From NCBI RefSeq assembly GCF_013141715.1, contig NZ_WHOA01000125.1:1-64000 (forward strand): DNA of 64,000 nucleotides, written 5' to 3'. The notes beneath the pieces were generated by a model, which saw only the letters and a list, made by a program, of their open reading frames with translations, did not search any database and had not been told where the DNA came from. Origin of the DNA: Paenibacillus phytorum (GTDB taxonomy: Bacteria > Bacillota > Bacilli > Paenibacillales > NBRC-103111). Each line of letters opens with the position of its first letter. Within the stretch, counting starts at the first letter, position 1. Below, in pieces: positions 57,124 to 64,000 of this stretch. A program made the position numbers and the translations under genes.

Positions 57124-57670
57124 TTTCGTTTTTCCCCTTTTCCACTTTTAAATTACTCAAACGTTCTATTCCGGACATTAATGTTCGCAGCGTACTTTCC
57201 ATATTTTCGATACCAATCTGAATACAAAGTTCCTGAGTCTGAGACATTAACGAGTTTGACTTACCGTTCTCATACATGTTCCGCAAACGCTCAAGGTCAT
57301 CTTTCGTACTCGCTATGCCAATTTCCAAATATTCAATAATGACCTCGACCTCAATAAATTCACCAAAAAACAAACGAGTCATCGCATCAGACTTGAATTC
57401 ATTGGCTTGCATGGGACTGTACATATAGGCTTTGAAATGTTTTTGGCCTTCCTCCGTTATGGAGTAGACATTTTTATTCGGTCTTCCCTCTTGGATAACA
57501 CTTTCTTTCGTAATGAGACCTTCCTTCTCCATCTTGCTAAGCGTAGGATAAATCGTGCCAAAACTTGCATTGTAAAAATAGGAAAATACCGTCTCAAACA
57601 TATGCTTGATGTCGTATCCCGATAGACTGCGTTTCATTAAAATACCTAAAATGACATCCTGACTAGTCAT
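57116..57670 (-). CDS. PadR-family transcriptional regulator
   Basis: A 184-residue winged-helix repressor: MTSQDVILGILMKRSLSGYD, FGTIYPTLSKMEKEGLITKE as recognition region, wing RPNKNVYSITEEGQKHF, and a C-terminal helical dimerisation domain. ATG 57670 follows AAGGAGG; the extension to 57715 is rejected. It overlaps the exporter gene and very likely controls its own operon through AT-rich dyads just upstream. Confidence 0.92.
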   Translation of the reverse strand: MTSQDVILGILMKRSLSGYDIKHMFETVFSYFYNASFGTIYPTLSKMEKEGLITKESVIQEGRPNKNVYSITEEGQKHFKAYMYSPMQANEFKSDAMTRLFFGEFIEVEVIIEYLEIGIASTKDDLERLRNMYENGKSNSLMSQTQELCIQIGIENMESTLRTLMSGIERLSNLKVEKGKNESG

Positions 57671-57724
57671 GCTGTAAGTCCTCCTTATTTTCTTGATGTG
57701 CTTCTTAATTAACAATTTATCAGA

Positions 57725-57780
57725 TTATATATATCGAGTCAACATATAAATGATTGATATATGCCATACCGATATATTAA
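57725..57780. promoter_or_regulatory. Candidate PadR operator/promoter region
   Basis: AT-rich sequence with TATATATCG (57727-57735) and its near inverse CGATATATTA (57770-57779) flanking TGATATATG. These lie 50-110 bp upstream of the PadR-type start. The assignment is by position only. Confidence 0.35.
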
Positions 57781-57824
57781 TTTTTCGATTTCAACCTTTA
57801 CAATATCTCCGACTCCATGTGAAA

Positions 57825-57952
57825 GGGAACGTAGAAGCGTTATTTCCTCTTAAAACTGCTTATTTCAAGTTTTTGCGGAACGAGGATCCGCTATTTCCCA
57901 CTTTCGAGGTGTAAAAACCTCCAAAACACCCAAATAGTGTTCCCACGTTCCC
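57825..57952. repeat. Composite intergenic repeat, GGAACG...CGCTATT family (second site)
   Basis: Direct copies at 57825-57847 (GGGAACGTAGAAGCGTTATT...) and 57875-57898 (GCGGAACGAGGATCCGCTAT...), and an inverted copy at 57930-57952 (AAATAGTGTTCCCACGTTCC). The layout, direct-direct-loop-inverted, follows the block at 6888-7068. Nothing else is seen in the 57671-57998 gap apart from the PadR dyads. Confidence 0.7.
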
Positions 57953-57998
57953 CGTAGGCGGCGCATAAATAGGATGCTCCATATCCTTTTAGGTAAAT

Positions 57999-58037
57999 AA
58001 AAAAACGGATGCCCTCTTTCCAAGGGCATCCGTTTTT
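57999..58037 (-). terminator. Terminator of the hisS-aspS-tcdA operon
   Basis: On the minus strand AAACGGATGCCC TTGGAAAGA GGGCATCCGTTT then TTTTATTT; a 12-bp perfect stem. Confidence 0.93.
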
Positions 58038-58038
58038 C

Positions 58039-58794
58039 CTATTTCTTCTTTAAACCAATTTCCAATAGTTCTTTCACAGCCACACTCACCATGATCAGTC
58101 CAGCCACAGGCGGAACGAAGGCGTTGCTCGCTGGCGGTTGTTTCGCCTTGCGAATTTCTGGTGCGTTCGCAGGAACGATTTGCTGCGTTACATCTTCGCG
58201 TGGTTTCATCGGCTCTTCGGTCGAGAATACGACCTTCACACCCTTTTTGATCCCTTCCTTGCGCAGTTTTTGACGCACCACACGTGCAATAGGATCCATG
58301 CTCGTTTTGGAGATATCCGCTACTTTGAACTGTGACGGATCCATTTTGTTAGCTGCGCCCATGCTGGAAACGATTGGGATCTTCCGCTCCAGACACTGCT
58401 TGATCAGATGGATTTTATAAGAGATGGTATCACTTGCGTCCAACACGTAATCAATTGGATATGCGAATACTTCCTCGTACGTTTCCTCTGTGTAAAACAT
58501 CCGGAGCGCGATAACATCGCATTCCGGATTAATCAATTTGATTCGATCGCGCATCAGGTCGGCCTTTGGCTGACCTACTGTTGTCGTAAGCGCATGAATC
58601 TGACGGTTAATATTCGTGATGTCGACAACATCTTTGTCAATCAGAATAAGACGTCCAACCCCTGTACGCGCTAGTGCTTCAGCAGCGATTGAACCTACAC
58701 CGCCAATACCTAGGACAGCAACTGTACTATTCTTCATGATTTCAAGCCCCTCAGGGCCAATCGCTAGTTCAGTTCGTGAAAATTGGTGAAGCAT
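58039..58794 (-). CDS. tcdA: tRNA threonylcarbamoyladenosine dehydratase (TcdA/CsdL, YrvM)
   Basis: E1-like ATP-dependent enzyme that cyclises t6A37 to ct6A in tRNA. 251 residues: FSRTELAIGPEGLEIMKNS, nucleotide-binding VLGIGGVGSIAAEALARTG, IDKDVVDITNINRQ and VLDASDTISYK, all typical of the ThiF/MoeB fold. The CXXC zinc pairs of MoeB are absent, as in TcdA. It is third in the hisS-aspS-tcdA order, the same as hisS-aspS-yrvM in B. subtilis. Confidence 0.93.
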   Translation of the reverse strand: MLHQFSRTELAIGPEGLEIMKNSTVAVLGIGGVGSIAAEALARTGVGRLILIDKDVVDITNINRQIHALTTTVGQPKADLMRDRIKLINPECDVIALRMFYTEETYEEVFAYPIDYVLDASDTISYKIHLIKQCLERKIPIVSSMGAANKMDPSQFKVADISKTSMDPIARVVRQKLRKEGIKKGVKVVFSTEEPMKPREDVTQQIVPANAPEIRKAKQPPASNAFVPPVAGLIMVSVAVKELLEIGLKKK

Positions 58795-58818
58795 AGAAAC
58801 ACTTCCTCTTCTATGTTC

Positions 58819-60600
58819 TTAGGCTTTAGCAGCAGGCTGCTTAAGCGCTAAGCGAATCGACAGCTGTTCAAGCTGTTTGTCGTCTACTGTCCCCGGTGCA
58901 TCGGTCAACAAGTCTGTTGCGCTTGCCGTTTTCGGGAATGCAATCGTTTCTCTGAGATTCGTGCGGCCTGTGATCAGCATCACCAAACGGTCGAAACCAA
59001 AAGCAAATCCACCGTGCGGAGGTGTTCCATATTCAAAAGCTTCAAGAAGGAAGCCGAACTTCTCAACAGCTTCTTCTTTGGAAAAGCCCAGCGCACCGAA
59101 CATTTTCTCCTGTACTTCACGTTGGTAAATACGCATCGAACCGCCACCCACTTCGTATCCGTTCAAGACAAGATCGTAAGCTTGAGCACGAATTTGACCT
59201 GGGTCTGTATCGAAGTAATGAACATCTTCTTCATTTGGACGCGTGAACGGATGATGCTCAGCCACATAACGTTTGGCTTCTTCGTCGTACCCAAGAAGCG
59301 GGAAGTCCACTACCCAAGCATATTTGAACTTCGAGTCATCGATAAGGCCAAGCCCACGACCGATTTTCAAACGAAGGTTACCTAGAACATCAGCAACAAC
59401 TTTTTTCTTATCAGCGGAGAATAGAAGCAAATCCCCTTCTTCAGCGCCCAAACGCTCTGTTAACGCGGCAATTTCAGCTTCATTGAAGAATTTCACGATA
59501 GGCCCTTTGAATTCGCCGTCTTTCACTTGAATCCAAGCTAAGCCTTTGGCTCCATAACGTGCTGCGAATGGCAAGAGGTCATCGATTTCTTTACGACTCC
59601 ATGTGCCGCAACCTTTAGCGTTCAAAGCTTTTACTTGACCGCCGCCTTTAACGACGTTTGCAAACACTTGAACACCTGAAGTTTCAACGATATCAGAAAC
59701 ATCTTCAAGTTCTAGACCAAAACGTAGATCCGGTTTATCCGAACCATATTTCGCCATAGCATCCGCATACGTGATACGTTGGAATGGACGCGGGATTTCA
59801 ACTTGAGCTGTTTCTTGCATTAATTTGACTACGAGTTCTTCCAAGATTTCAAGCAGTTGATCCTGAGAAATGAAGGAAGTCTCAATGTCGACTTGTGTAA
59901 ATTCAGGCTGACGGTCTGCACGAAGATCCTCATCGCGGAAACAGCGTGCGATTTGGTAGTAACGCTCCAAACCACTAACCATCAACAATTGTTTAAAGAT
60001 TTGCGGGGACTGCGGAAGCGCGAAAAATTCGCCCGGATGCACGCGGCTTGGCACCAAGTAATCGCGAGCGCCTTCCGGTGTGCTTTTCGTCAAAATCGGT
60101 GTTTCAACTTCAACAAATCCTTGATCATCTAAGAAATTACGGAATACTTTGGACGCTTTGGAGCGAAGCATTAATGTTTTTTGCATTTCCGGACGACGTA
60201 GATCCAGATAACGATATTTCAAACGAACGGCTTCATCCACATCAACGCCGTCTTCGATGAAGAACGGAGGTGTTTTGGCAGCATTCATAATTTCGATTTC
60301 AGTTACCTGAATCTCAATTTCACCCGTTGTAATATTTTTGTTAACCGTTTCGGCATCACGTTCTACAACTTTCCCTTTAACAGCAAGCACGTACTCATTA
60401 CGAGCGCGGTCAGCAATGGCAAGTGCATCCCCTGAGAAGTCTGGGTTAAATACAGTCTGTACAAGCCCGCTGCGATCGCGTAGATCGATGAATAGAACGC
60501 CACCTAAGTCACGTCTTCTTTGTACCCATCCGTTTAGTGTAACTGTCTGTCCTACCTGAGCTTTAGTAAGCTGCCCACAATGATGTGTTTTGAGCATCAT
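58819..60600 (-). CDS. aspS: Aspartyl-tRNA synthetase
   Basis: Class II synthetase of 593 residues: N-terminal OB-fold anticodon domain ([20 protein letters not shown]), motif 2 [18 protein letters not shown], a bacterial GAD insertion domain, and motif 3 [14 protein letters not shown] 60600 (or 60597) follows AGGAGG. It is downstream of hisS by 63 bp, a gap holding a small CTTTGAGC/GCTCAAAG hairpin without a T run. Discriminating versus non-discriminating (Asp/Asn) specificity cannot be told here. Confidence 0.97.
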   Translation of the reverse strand: MMLKTHHCGQLTKAQVGQTVTLNGWVQRRRDLGGVLFIDLRDRSGLVQTVFNPDFSGDALAIADRARNEYVLAVKGKVVERDAETVNKNITTGEIEIQVTEIEIMNAAKTPPFFIEDGVDVDEAVRLKYRYLDLRRPEMQKTLMLRSKASKVFRNFLDDQGFVEVETPILTKSTPEGARDYLVPSRVHPGEFFALPQSPQIFKQLLMVSGLERYYQIARCFRDEDLRADRQPEFTQVDIETSFISQDQLLEILEELVVKLMQETAQVEIPRPFQRITYADAMAKYGSDKPDLRFGLELEDVSDIVETSGVQVFANVVKGGGQVKALNAKGCGTWSRKEIDDLLPFAARYGAKGLAWIQVKDGEFKGPIVKFFNEAEIAALTERLGAEEGDLLLFSADKKKVVADVLGNLRLKIGRGLGLIDDSKFKYAWVVDFPLLGYDEEAKRYVAEHHPFTRPNEEDVHYFDTDPGQIRAQAYDLVLNGYEVGGGSMRIYQREVQEKMFGALGFSKEEAVEKFGFLLEAFEYGTPPHGGFAFGFDRLVMLITGRTNLRETIAFPKTASATDLLTDAPGTVDDKQLEQLSIRLALKQPAAKA

Positions 60601-60663
60601 GATTATTTTTCCTCCTAATATAGGGATCTTTGAGCGGAGCTCAAAGTCTCTCCTTTTGTTTAT

Positions 60664-61929
60664 CTATTCGAAAAGTGTCTTTGCAGCGTTCGAAGCAAGA
60701 TCGGCTAAACTCACAGTCAATTGACTGCCTGTATCCATCTTCTTCAGCGTAATTTCGCCACGCACCAATTCGTCATCTCCAAGAATCGCCACATAGGTGG
60801 CTTGAAAGCGGTCAGCTGATTTCATTTGTGCCTTCATTTTACGGCCTTGGTAATCTTTCTCCGCTTTCAGTCCTTGCACTCTAAGCTGGTGCAGCAGTTT
60901 CGTTACTTCCTTCTCCGCCGCGTCCCCTAGACCAATCAAATATACATCGAGCGGCTCTGGCTTCGGAATTTCGACTCCTTGTGCCTGCAGTACGAGCAGA
61001 ATACGCTCAAGGCCAAGCCCCAAACCAACTCCCGGCTGATCGGTGCCACGGCCGCCAATCTGCTCAACTAGACCATTGTAGCGTCCGCCTCCGCCAATCG
61101 TATCAATCGCGCCGATCCCGGCCGCTTTGTACTCAAAAGCTGTATGCGTGTAGTAATCAAGACCGCGAACGAGGCGAGGATTAATCCGATACGGGATTTC
61201 CATCGCTGTTAAATGCTCTTGGACTAGCGCGAAATGCGACGTGCACTCTTCATCCAAGTAATCTAAAATTTCTGGAGCGCCTTCGCCATACTTTTGATCC
61301 ACTTTGCAATCAAGAATACGCATCGGATTACGATCAAATCGGGACTGACAATCTTTACAAAGCAAATGCTTGACAGGTGCAAAGAACTCCTGCAGTTTCT
61401 CACGGTAAACCGTTCTAACCGCTGGTGTGCCAACGGAATTAATTTCAACGGTTACTTCCTTAAGACCAATTTCTTTATAGAACGTATAACCAAGCGCAAC
61501 CACTTCAGCGTCAATGCTTGGATCAACGGACCCGAAAGCTTCAATGCCGAACTGATGGAACTGGCGATATCTCCCAGCTTGCGGCTGCTCATAGCGGAAC
61601 ATTGGTCCTACGTAATAAAGCTTCGTTAAATCCGGAATCCCGTAAAGCTTATTCTCAACATAAGCCCTAACAACACCGGCTGTTCCTTCCGGACGAAGCG
61701 TCATGCTGCGATCCCCTTTATCGAGAAAGGTGTACATTTCTTTACCCACGATATCTGTCGTTTCACCGACGCCTCTAATGAACAGATCGGTTTCCTCAAA
61801 TATCGGCGTACGGATCTCTTTGTAATTAAATCTTTGGCACAAGTCTCTAGCTTTGCTCTCTAGGTACTGCCACTTCTCCACCTCACCGGGAAGAAGATCC
61901 TGTGTGCCTTTTGGCTTTTGTATGCTCAT
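60664..61929 (-). CDS. hisS: Histidyl-tRNA synthetase
   Basis: Class II synthetase of 421 residues: IQKPKGTQDLLPGEVEKWQY, motif 2 MFRYEQPQAGRYRQFHQFG, the histidine motifs LVRGLDYYTHTAFE and GGGGRYNGLV, and a C-terminal anticodon-binding domain. ATG 61929 follows GAGGAGG. It is first in hisS-aspS-tcdA, behind a T-box. Confidence 0.97.
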   Translation of the reverse strand: MSIQKPKGTQDLLPGEVEKWQYLESKARDLCQRFNYKEIRTPIFEETDLFIRGVGETTDIVGKEMYTFLDKGDRSMTLRPEGTAGVVRAYVENKLYGIPDLTKLYYVGPMFRYEQPQAGRYRQFHQFGIEAFGSVDPSIDAEVVALGYTFYKEIGLKEVTVEINSVGTPAVRTVYREKLQEFFAPVKHLLCKDCQSRFDRNPMRILDCKVDQKYGEGAPEILDYLDEECTSHFALVQEHLTAMEIPYRINPRLVRGLDYYTHTAFEYKAAGIGAIDTIGGGGRYNGLVEQIGGRGTDQPGVGLGLGLERILLVLQAQGVEIPKPEPLDVYLIGLGDAAEKEVTKLLHQLRVQGLKAEKDYQGRKMKAQMKSADRFQATYVAILGDDELVRGEITLKKMDTGSQLTVSLADLASNAAKTLFE

Positions 61930-61973
61930 GTGCGGGGCCTCCTCTTATCTGTCGTTCCTGTCAAATAACAACA

Positions 61974-62301
61974 AAAAAACCTCCCACCCCCGACTAACGT
62001 CAGGGACGAGAGATTTGATTAACAAATTCACCCGTGGTACCACCCACATTCAGAAATGCCTGCTATCGTTTGCCAGAGGCAACGAAACAGAATTCTGCTC
62101 TTTACGGTTAACGCCCGCTACACGCACAACTGCTACTAGACAAGTTGACATCAGCCAATATGCTTTTCCCAGCCGGTCCTCGGGGAGGTCTTTTCGTTCG
62201 CTCATCATTAGGAAGCTTGCAGCCTAGACTTCCTTCTCTGCTTATGTGGGGGCGACTTACTTTGTCCCTTCAACGGATCACAAAAGTATCGAATTACATT
62301 A
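61974..62301 (-). promoter_or_regulatory. T-box riboswitch of the hisS-aspS operon
   Basis: On the minus strand: AAAGTAAGT (S-turn-like), CAGAGAAGGAAG (AG bulge) and GGCTGCAAG (GNTG-like), then the core GTGGGTGGTACCACGGG (62031-62047 region) and a terminator with a G-rich arm and TTTTTTT (61974-62009). By alignment to the alaS leader, the specifier position falls on GAT in CCTAATGATGAGC, which would read Asp rather than His; this is a by-eye placement. Confidence 0.88.
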
Positions 62302-62307
62302 TTGTTT

Positions 62308-62336
62308 ATTGTAAACATTGGCAGATACAAAGTCAA
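62308..62336 (-). promoter_or_regulatory. Sigma-A promoter of the hisS T-box leader
   Basis: On the minus strand TTGACT (62331-62336), 17 bases, TACAAT (62308-62313); start near 62301. Confidence 0.7.
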
Positions 62337-62377
62337 GAGATAGAAGTACTAATCCTCCTATACCTCCACTATATTAG

Positions 62378-62683
62378 TTAATGTAAGTCCGCCCATTTTT
62401 GCAACTCGTCCATAACGGGTTTAAGCCCTTTTCCTTTGGCGGTTAATTCATACTCAATTCGAACCGGCGTTTCTGGGTATACATGACGGATGATGATCTC
62501 TGCAGCCTCGAGCTCCTTGAATCTCTCCGAAAGCATGCGATCACTCATACTCGGGATGAGAACTGATATATCTTTAAAGCGCTTCGGTCCAGAAAGCAAG
62601 ACATGAACAATAAGTCCTGTCCAACGCTTTCCTAGAAGTTCAAAAGCATTCTCGAATTTGGGACACAGTTGATAGTCTTCCAT
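62378..62683 (-). CDS. HxlR-family (DUF24) regulator
   Basis: A 101-residue winged-helix regulator: MEDYQLCPKFENAFELLGKR with a single N-terminal Cys (residue 7) matching the redox-sensing Cys of YodB, CatR and HypR, then MSDRMLSERFKELEAAEIII as recognition region and YELTAKGKGLKPVM. ATG 62683 follows AAGGAG; the longer frame to 62728 runs into the divergent promoter. It is divergent from a DoxX gene, like CatR and its CatD target in B. subtilis, which suggests a thiol or quinone stress switch. Confidence 0.88.
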   Translation of the reverse strand: MEDYQLCPKFENAFELLGKRWTGLIVHVLLSGPKRFKDISVLIPSMSDRMLSERFKELEAAEIIIRHVYPETPVRIEYELTAKGKGLKPVMDELQKWADLH

Positions 62684-62721
62684 ATAAATCATCTCCTTAA
62701 AAACAATTTTAGCATAGTCGC

Positions 62722-62770
62722 TTGACAAAAGTAAGTGCTTCGTAATAATATACTAACATAAAGTAAGTTA
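62722..62770 (+). promoter_or_regulatory. doxX promoter with candidate HxlR operators
   Basis: TTGACA (62722-62727), an 18-base spacer and TAATAT (62746-62751). AAAGTAAGT occurs twice, at 62728-62736 and again about 33 bp on (62760-62768), flanking the -10; such spaced copies could be repressor sites. Functional assignment is inferred from position. Confidence 0.5.
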
Positions 62771-62805
62771 TTAAACAAAATATATTAAACGAGGAGTTGT
62801 TAGTG

Positions 62806-63198
62806 ATGGCGTTAGGCCTACTTATTATTCGTTTAGTGATCGGTTTATCATTCGCGGCGCACGGTTCACAAAAAGTATTTGGATGGTTTGGTGGCTATGG
62901 TCCCAAAGGTACCGGAGGTTTCTTCGATTCAATAGGAATCAAGCCAGGTGTGCTCATGGCTGTTCTTGCAGGTTTAGCTGAAATTGCAGGTGGGTTGCTC
63001 TTCGCCGCAGGTCTTTGGACACCATTAGGTGCTGCTCTTATCGTACTGATTATGCTTGGTGCTATTATTAAAGTTCATGCCAAAAACGGTTACTGGGTAA
63101 CTTCCAATGGTTATGAATACAATTTAACGCTGATTGCTATCGCCGTTGGTGTTGCACTTATCGGAGCCGGTGAATATTCCTTAGATGCTTTGATGTGA
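62806..63198 (+). CDS. DoxX family membrane protein
   Basis: A 130-residue protein with four hydrophobic segments: LGLLIIRLVIGLSFAAHGSQKVFGWFGG, the classical DoxX start, then LAGLAEIAGGLLFAAGLWTP and GAALIVLIMLGAIIKVHAKNG. ATG 62806 follows GAGGAG by 9 bases; TTG 62797 overlaps the site. DoxX proteins take part in quinone/thiol stress (CatD, MhqP) in Bacillus. The divergent HxlR gene is its likely regulator. Confidence 0.9.
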   Translation: MALGLLIIRLVIGLSFAAHGSQKVFGWFGGYGPKGTGGFFDSIGIKPGVLMAVLAGLAEIAGGLLFAAGLWTPLGAALIVLIMLGAIIKVHAKNGYWVTSNGYEYNLTLIAIAVGVALIGAGEYSLDALM

Positions 63199-63208
63199 AA
63201 ATGATGTT

Positions 63209-63242
63209 AAACCGTCCAGCTCATGCTGTGACGGTTTTTTTG
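63209..63242 (+). terminator. Terminator of doxX
   Basis: AACCGTC CAGCTCATGCTGT GACGGTT followed by TTTTTTG. Confidence 0.85.
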
Positions 63243-63255
63243 TGTAAAGAAAATA

Positions 63256-63279
63256 GCCTGCAGCACAAGGGCTGCAGGC
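63256..63279. repeat. Perfect 9-bp inverted repeat
   Basis: GCCTGCAGC-ACAAGG-GCTGCAGGC. On the minus side TATTTTCTTT follows, so it could terminate a minus-strand transcript, but no minus-strand gene lies close by. It stands directly after the doxX terminator. Confidence 0.6.
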
Positions 63280-63373
63280 CTCAAATAAATATATATTTTA
63301 AAGGGGGTCGACTATTATTATATCCCCTCTTGATTAAAGAGATATGAAAATTAAATTACAATTTCATTACAGT

Positions 63374-63432
63374 ATTTTCTCCGTATTTTCAATCATTTTC
63401 ATTTATTTTCACCGTATATTCAGACCATTTTC
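63374..63432. promoter_or_regulatory. Six phased ATTTTC repeats upstream of the acidic-protein gene
   Basis: ATTTTC at 63374, 63385, 63395, 63405 and 63427, and ATATTC at 63416; spacings are 11, 10, 10, 11 and 11 bp, close to one DNA turn. This could be intrinsically curved DNA or an array of binding sites on one face of the helix. The gene start at 63491 lies 59 bp downstream. Confidence 0.6.
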
Positions 63433-63490
63433 ACATATACATGTACAACAAGGCAGATGGCCTTGAATTTATCATCAGGAGGCTGTAACA

Positions 63491-63784
63491 ATGACAATAC
63501 AAAACGAGTTTCAAGAGGAACGGCAAGATCTAGTGGTGCTCTTCTCTGAAGATTCCGAAACCGAAGCCGAAGTTGAAGAAGAAGTAGCTGAAGAAACAGC
63601 CGAAGAAGAGGCCATTGAAGAATCGGACGAAGCTGAGGAAGCGGAAGAAGAAGCATCTGATGAGGAAGAAGTAGAAGCTGAGGATGTGTCCGAGGAGGAC
63701 GCCGAAGCGGAAAGTGAAGAATCAGCCGAAGAAGATTCGGAAGATTCGGTGCAAGCAGAAGAGGATGCTGCGGACGCAGACTGA
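63491..63784 (+). CDS. Extremely acidic low-complexity small protein
   Basis: A 97-residue protein with a clear AGGAGG eight bases before the ATG. After a short ordinary N-terminus (MTIQNEFQEERQDLVVLFSE) the remaining 75 residues are almost only Glu, Asp, Ala, Ser and Val, with no Lys, Arg or aromatic residue, so it must be disordered and strongly negative. The opposite strand gives a Leu/Pro-rich frame which is its shadow. No family recognised. Spore or nucleic-acid-mimic roles would be guesses. Whether it is expressed is unproved. Confidence 0.6.
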   Translation: MTIQNEFQEERQDLVVLFSEDSETEAEVEEEVAEETAEEEAIEESDEAEEAEEEASDEEEVEAEDVSEEDAEAESEESAEEDSEDSVQAEEDAADAD

Positions 63785-63837
63785 ACAAAGTAAGAATGTA
63801 AGCGCAGTCACAAAAACTTCCTTAGCTTCTAAAAGTT

Positions 63838-63882
63838 AAGAGCCCTAGTGCCACATCTATAAAGCGGCATTAAGGCTCTTAT
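63838..63882. terminator. Bidirectional terminator between acidic-protein gene and end gene
   Basis: AAGAGCC ... GTGCC ... GGCAT ... GGCTCTT, a two-part stem between convergent genes, followed by TTATTCGTTCTTC on the plus side. Confidence 0.6.
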
Positions 63883-63890
63883 TCGTTCTT

Positions 63891-64000
63891 CTATGGCTTA
63901 CCAGTAACGCCAACTTTTAAATCTTTAATAAGTAAATACGTGTCCGCATTCGTTAACTTTTGCTTGTCGGCAATAAGTTTTACAGTCATTTCTGTGAGCA
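63891..64000 (-). CDS. C-terminal end of an unidentified gene (cut by the window edge)
   Basis: A minus-strand frame open to the window edge ends at TAG 63891-63893. The visible end is LTEMTVKLIADKQKLTNADT followed by YLLIKDLKVGVTGKP. It is followed by a hairpin terminator, which supports a real gene end. Too short to assign a family. Confidence 0.45.
   Translation of the reverse strand, partial: LTEMTVKLIADKQKLTNADTYLLIKDLKVGVTGKP

Noticed and set aside
60625..60650. Hairpin between hisS and aspS as a terminator
   Set aside because: CTTTGAGC/GCTCAAAG stem has no T run; more likely a processing or pausing site, if anything.
63420..63788. 122-codon minus-strand frame opposite the acidic protein
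   Set aside because: Leu/Pro repeats are the mirror of GAA/GAG-rich codons; the plus-strand frame has the ribosome site.

Overview
The window looks like chromosomal DNA of a low-to-moderate GC, endospore-forming Firmicute, most likely Paenibacillus or a close relative. This rests on strong AGGAGG ribosome sites, frequent TTG and GTG starts, T-box leaders, the families present, and gene order from about 35 to 62 kb that matches the Bacillus subtilis hisS-aspS-yrvM-yrvN / cymR-yrvO / yrrD / yrrI / alaS-yrzL-yrrK-yrzB-mltG-yrrN-yrrO / pbpI region. No rRNA, tRNA, CRISPR array, prophage or insertion sequence was recognised.

Layout. 0-2 kb: a degenerate intergenic repeat and a chemoreceptor. 2.3-11.8 kb: a neighbourhood fitting phospholipid turnover: DAG-kinase-like lipid kinase, LplT-like transporter with an Aas-type acyltransferase/acyl-ACP synthetase, glycerophosphodiester phosphodiesterase, and a UgpA-E-B-like ABC importer without an ATPase. 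11.9-23.3 kb: one long minus-strand series coding for a YesM/YesN-type two-component system, an AfuABC/FbpABC-like importer, a second membrane-anchored solute-binding protein, a PP2C-type phosphatase and a chemoreceptor. 23.5-35 kb: an SPFH protein, serC under a T-box, the four-gene pyruvate dehydrogenase operon, an esterase, a LipL-like lipoyl transferase and a KinB/LytS-like histidine kinase. 35-49 kb: class B PBP, chemoreceptor, two U32 proteins (tRNA ho5U), mltG, two DUF1292 genes, ruvX, ireB, alaS with T-box, a DUF3951-like protein and an AI-2E family permease. 49-62.3 kb: YrrD-like protein, cysteine desulfurase and cymR, divergent mnmA, rarA, an MFS/PadR pair, tcdA, aspS and hisS under a T-box. 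62.4-64 kb: an HxlR/DoxX pair, an extremely acidic small protein behind phased T-tracts, and the end of a truncated gene.

Most interesting non-coding signals. (1) Between two convergent genes at 47.65-47.86 kb there is a near-perfect sigma-A promoter, a Fur-box-like palindrome at its start site, a pyrimidine-rich stretch and a 20-bp hairpin, but no credible gene: a candidate iron-regulated small RNA. (2) A roughly 40-bp leader element (constant GCTTACGA, a hairpin whose stem sequence varies but stays paired, then TTAGGAGG) forms the ribosome-binding region of three unrelated genes (aas, pdhB, mltG), as one, two or three tandem units. (3) A second dispersed intergenic family (GGAACG...CGCTATTT, in direct and inverted copies) lies at 6.9-7.07 and 57.8-57.95 kb. 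(4) Six ATTTTC-type hexamers at 10-11 bp spacing precede the acidic-protein gene.

The genes combine into recognisable physiology: lipid recycling, organophosphate-type uptake with sensing, pyruvate oxidation with lipoylation, and a translation/tRNA-modification/sulfur core controlled by T-boxes and CymR. Functional names come from reading motifs and gene order by eye; no database search was run.
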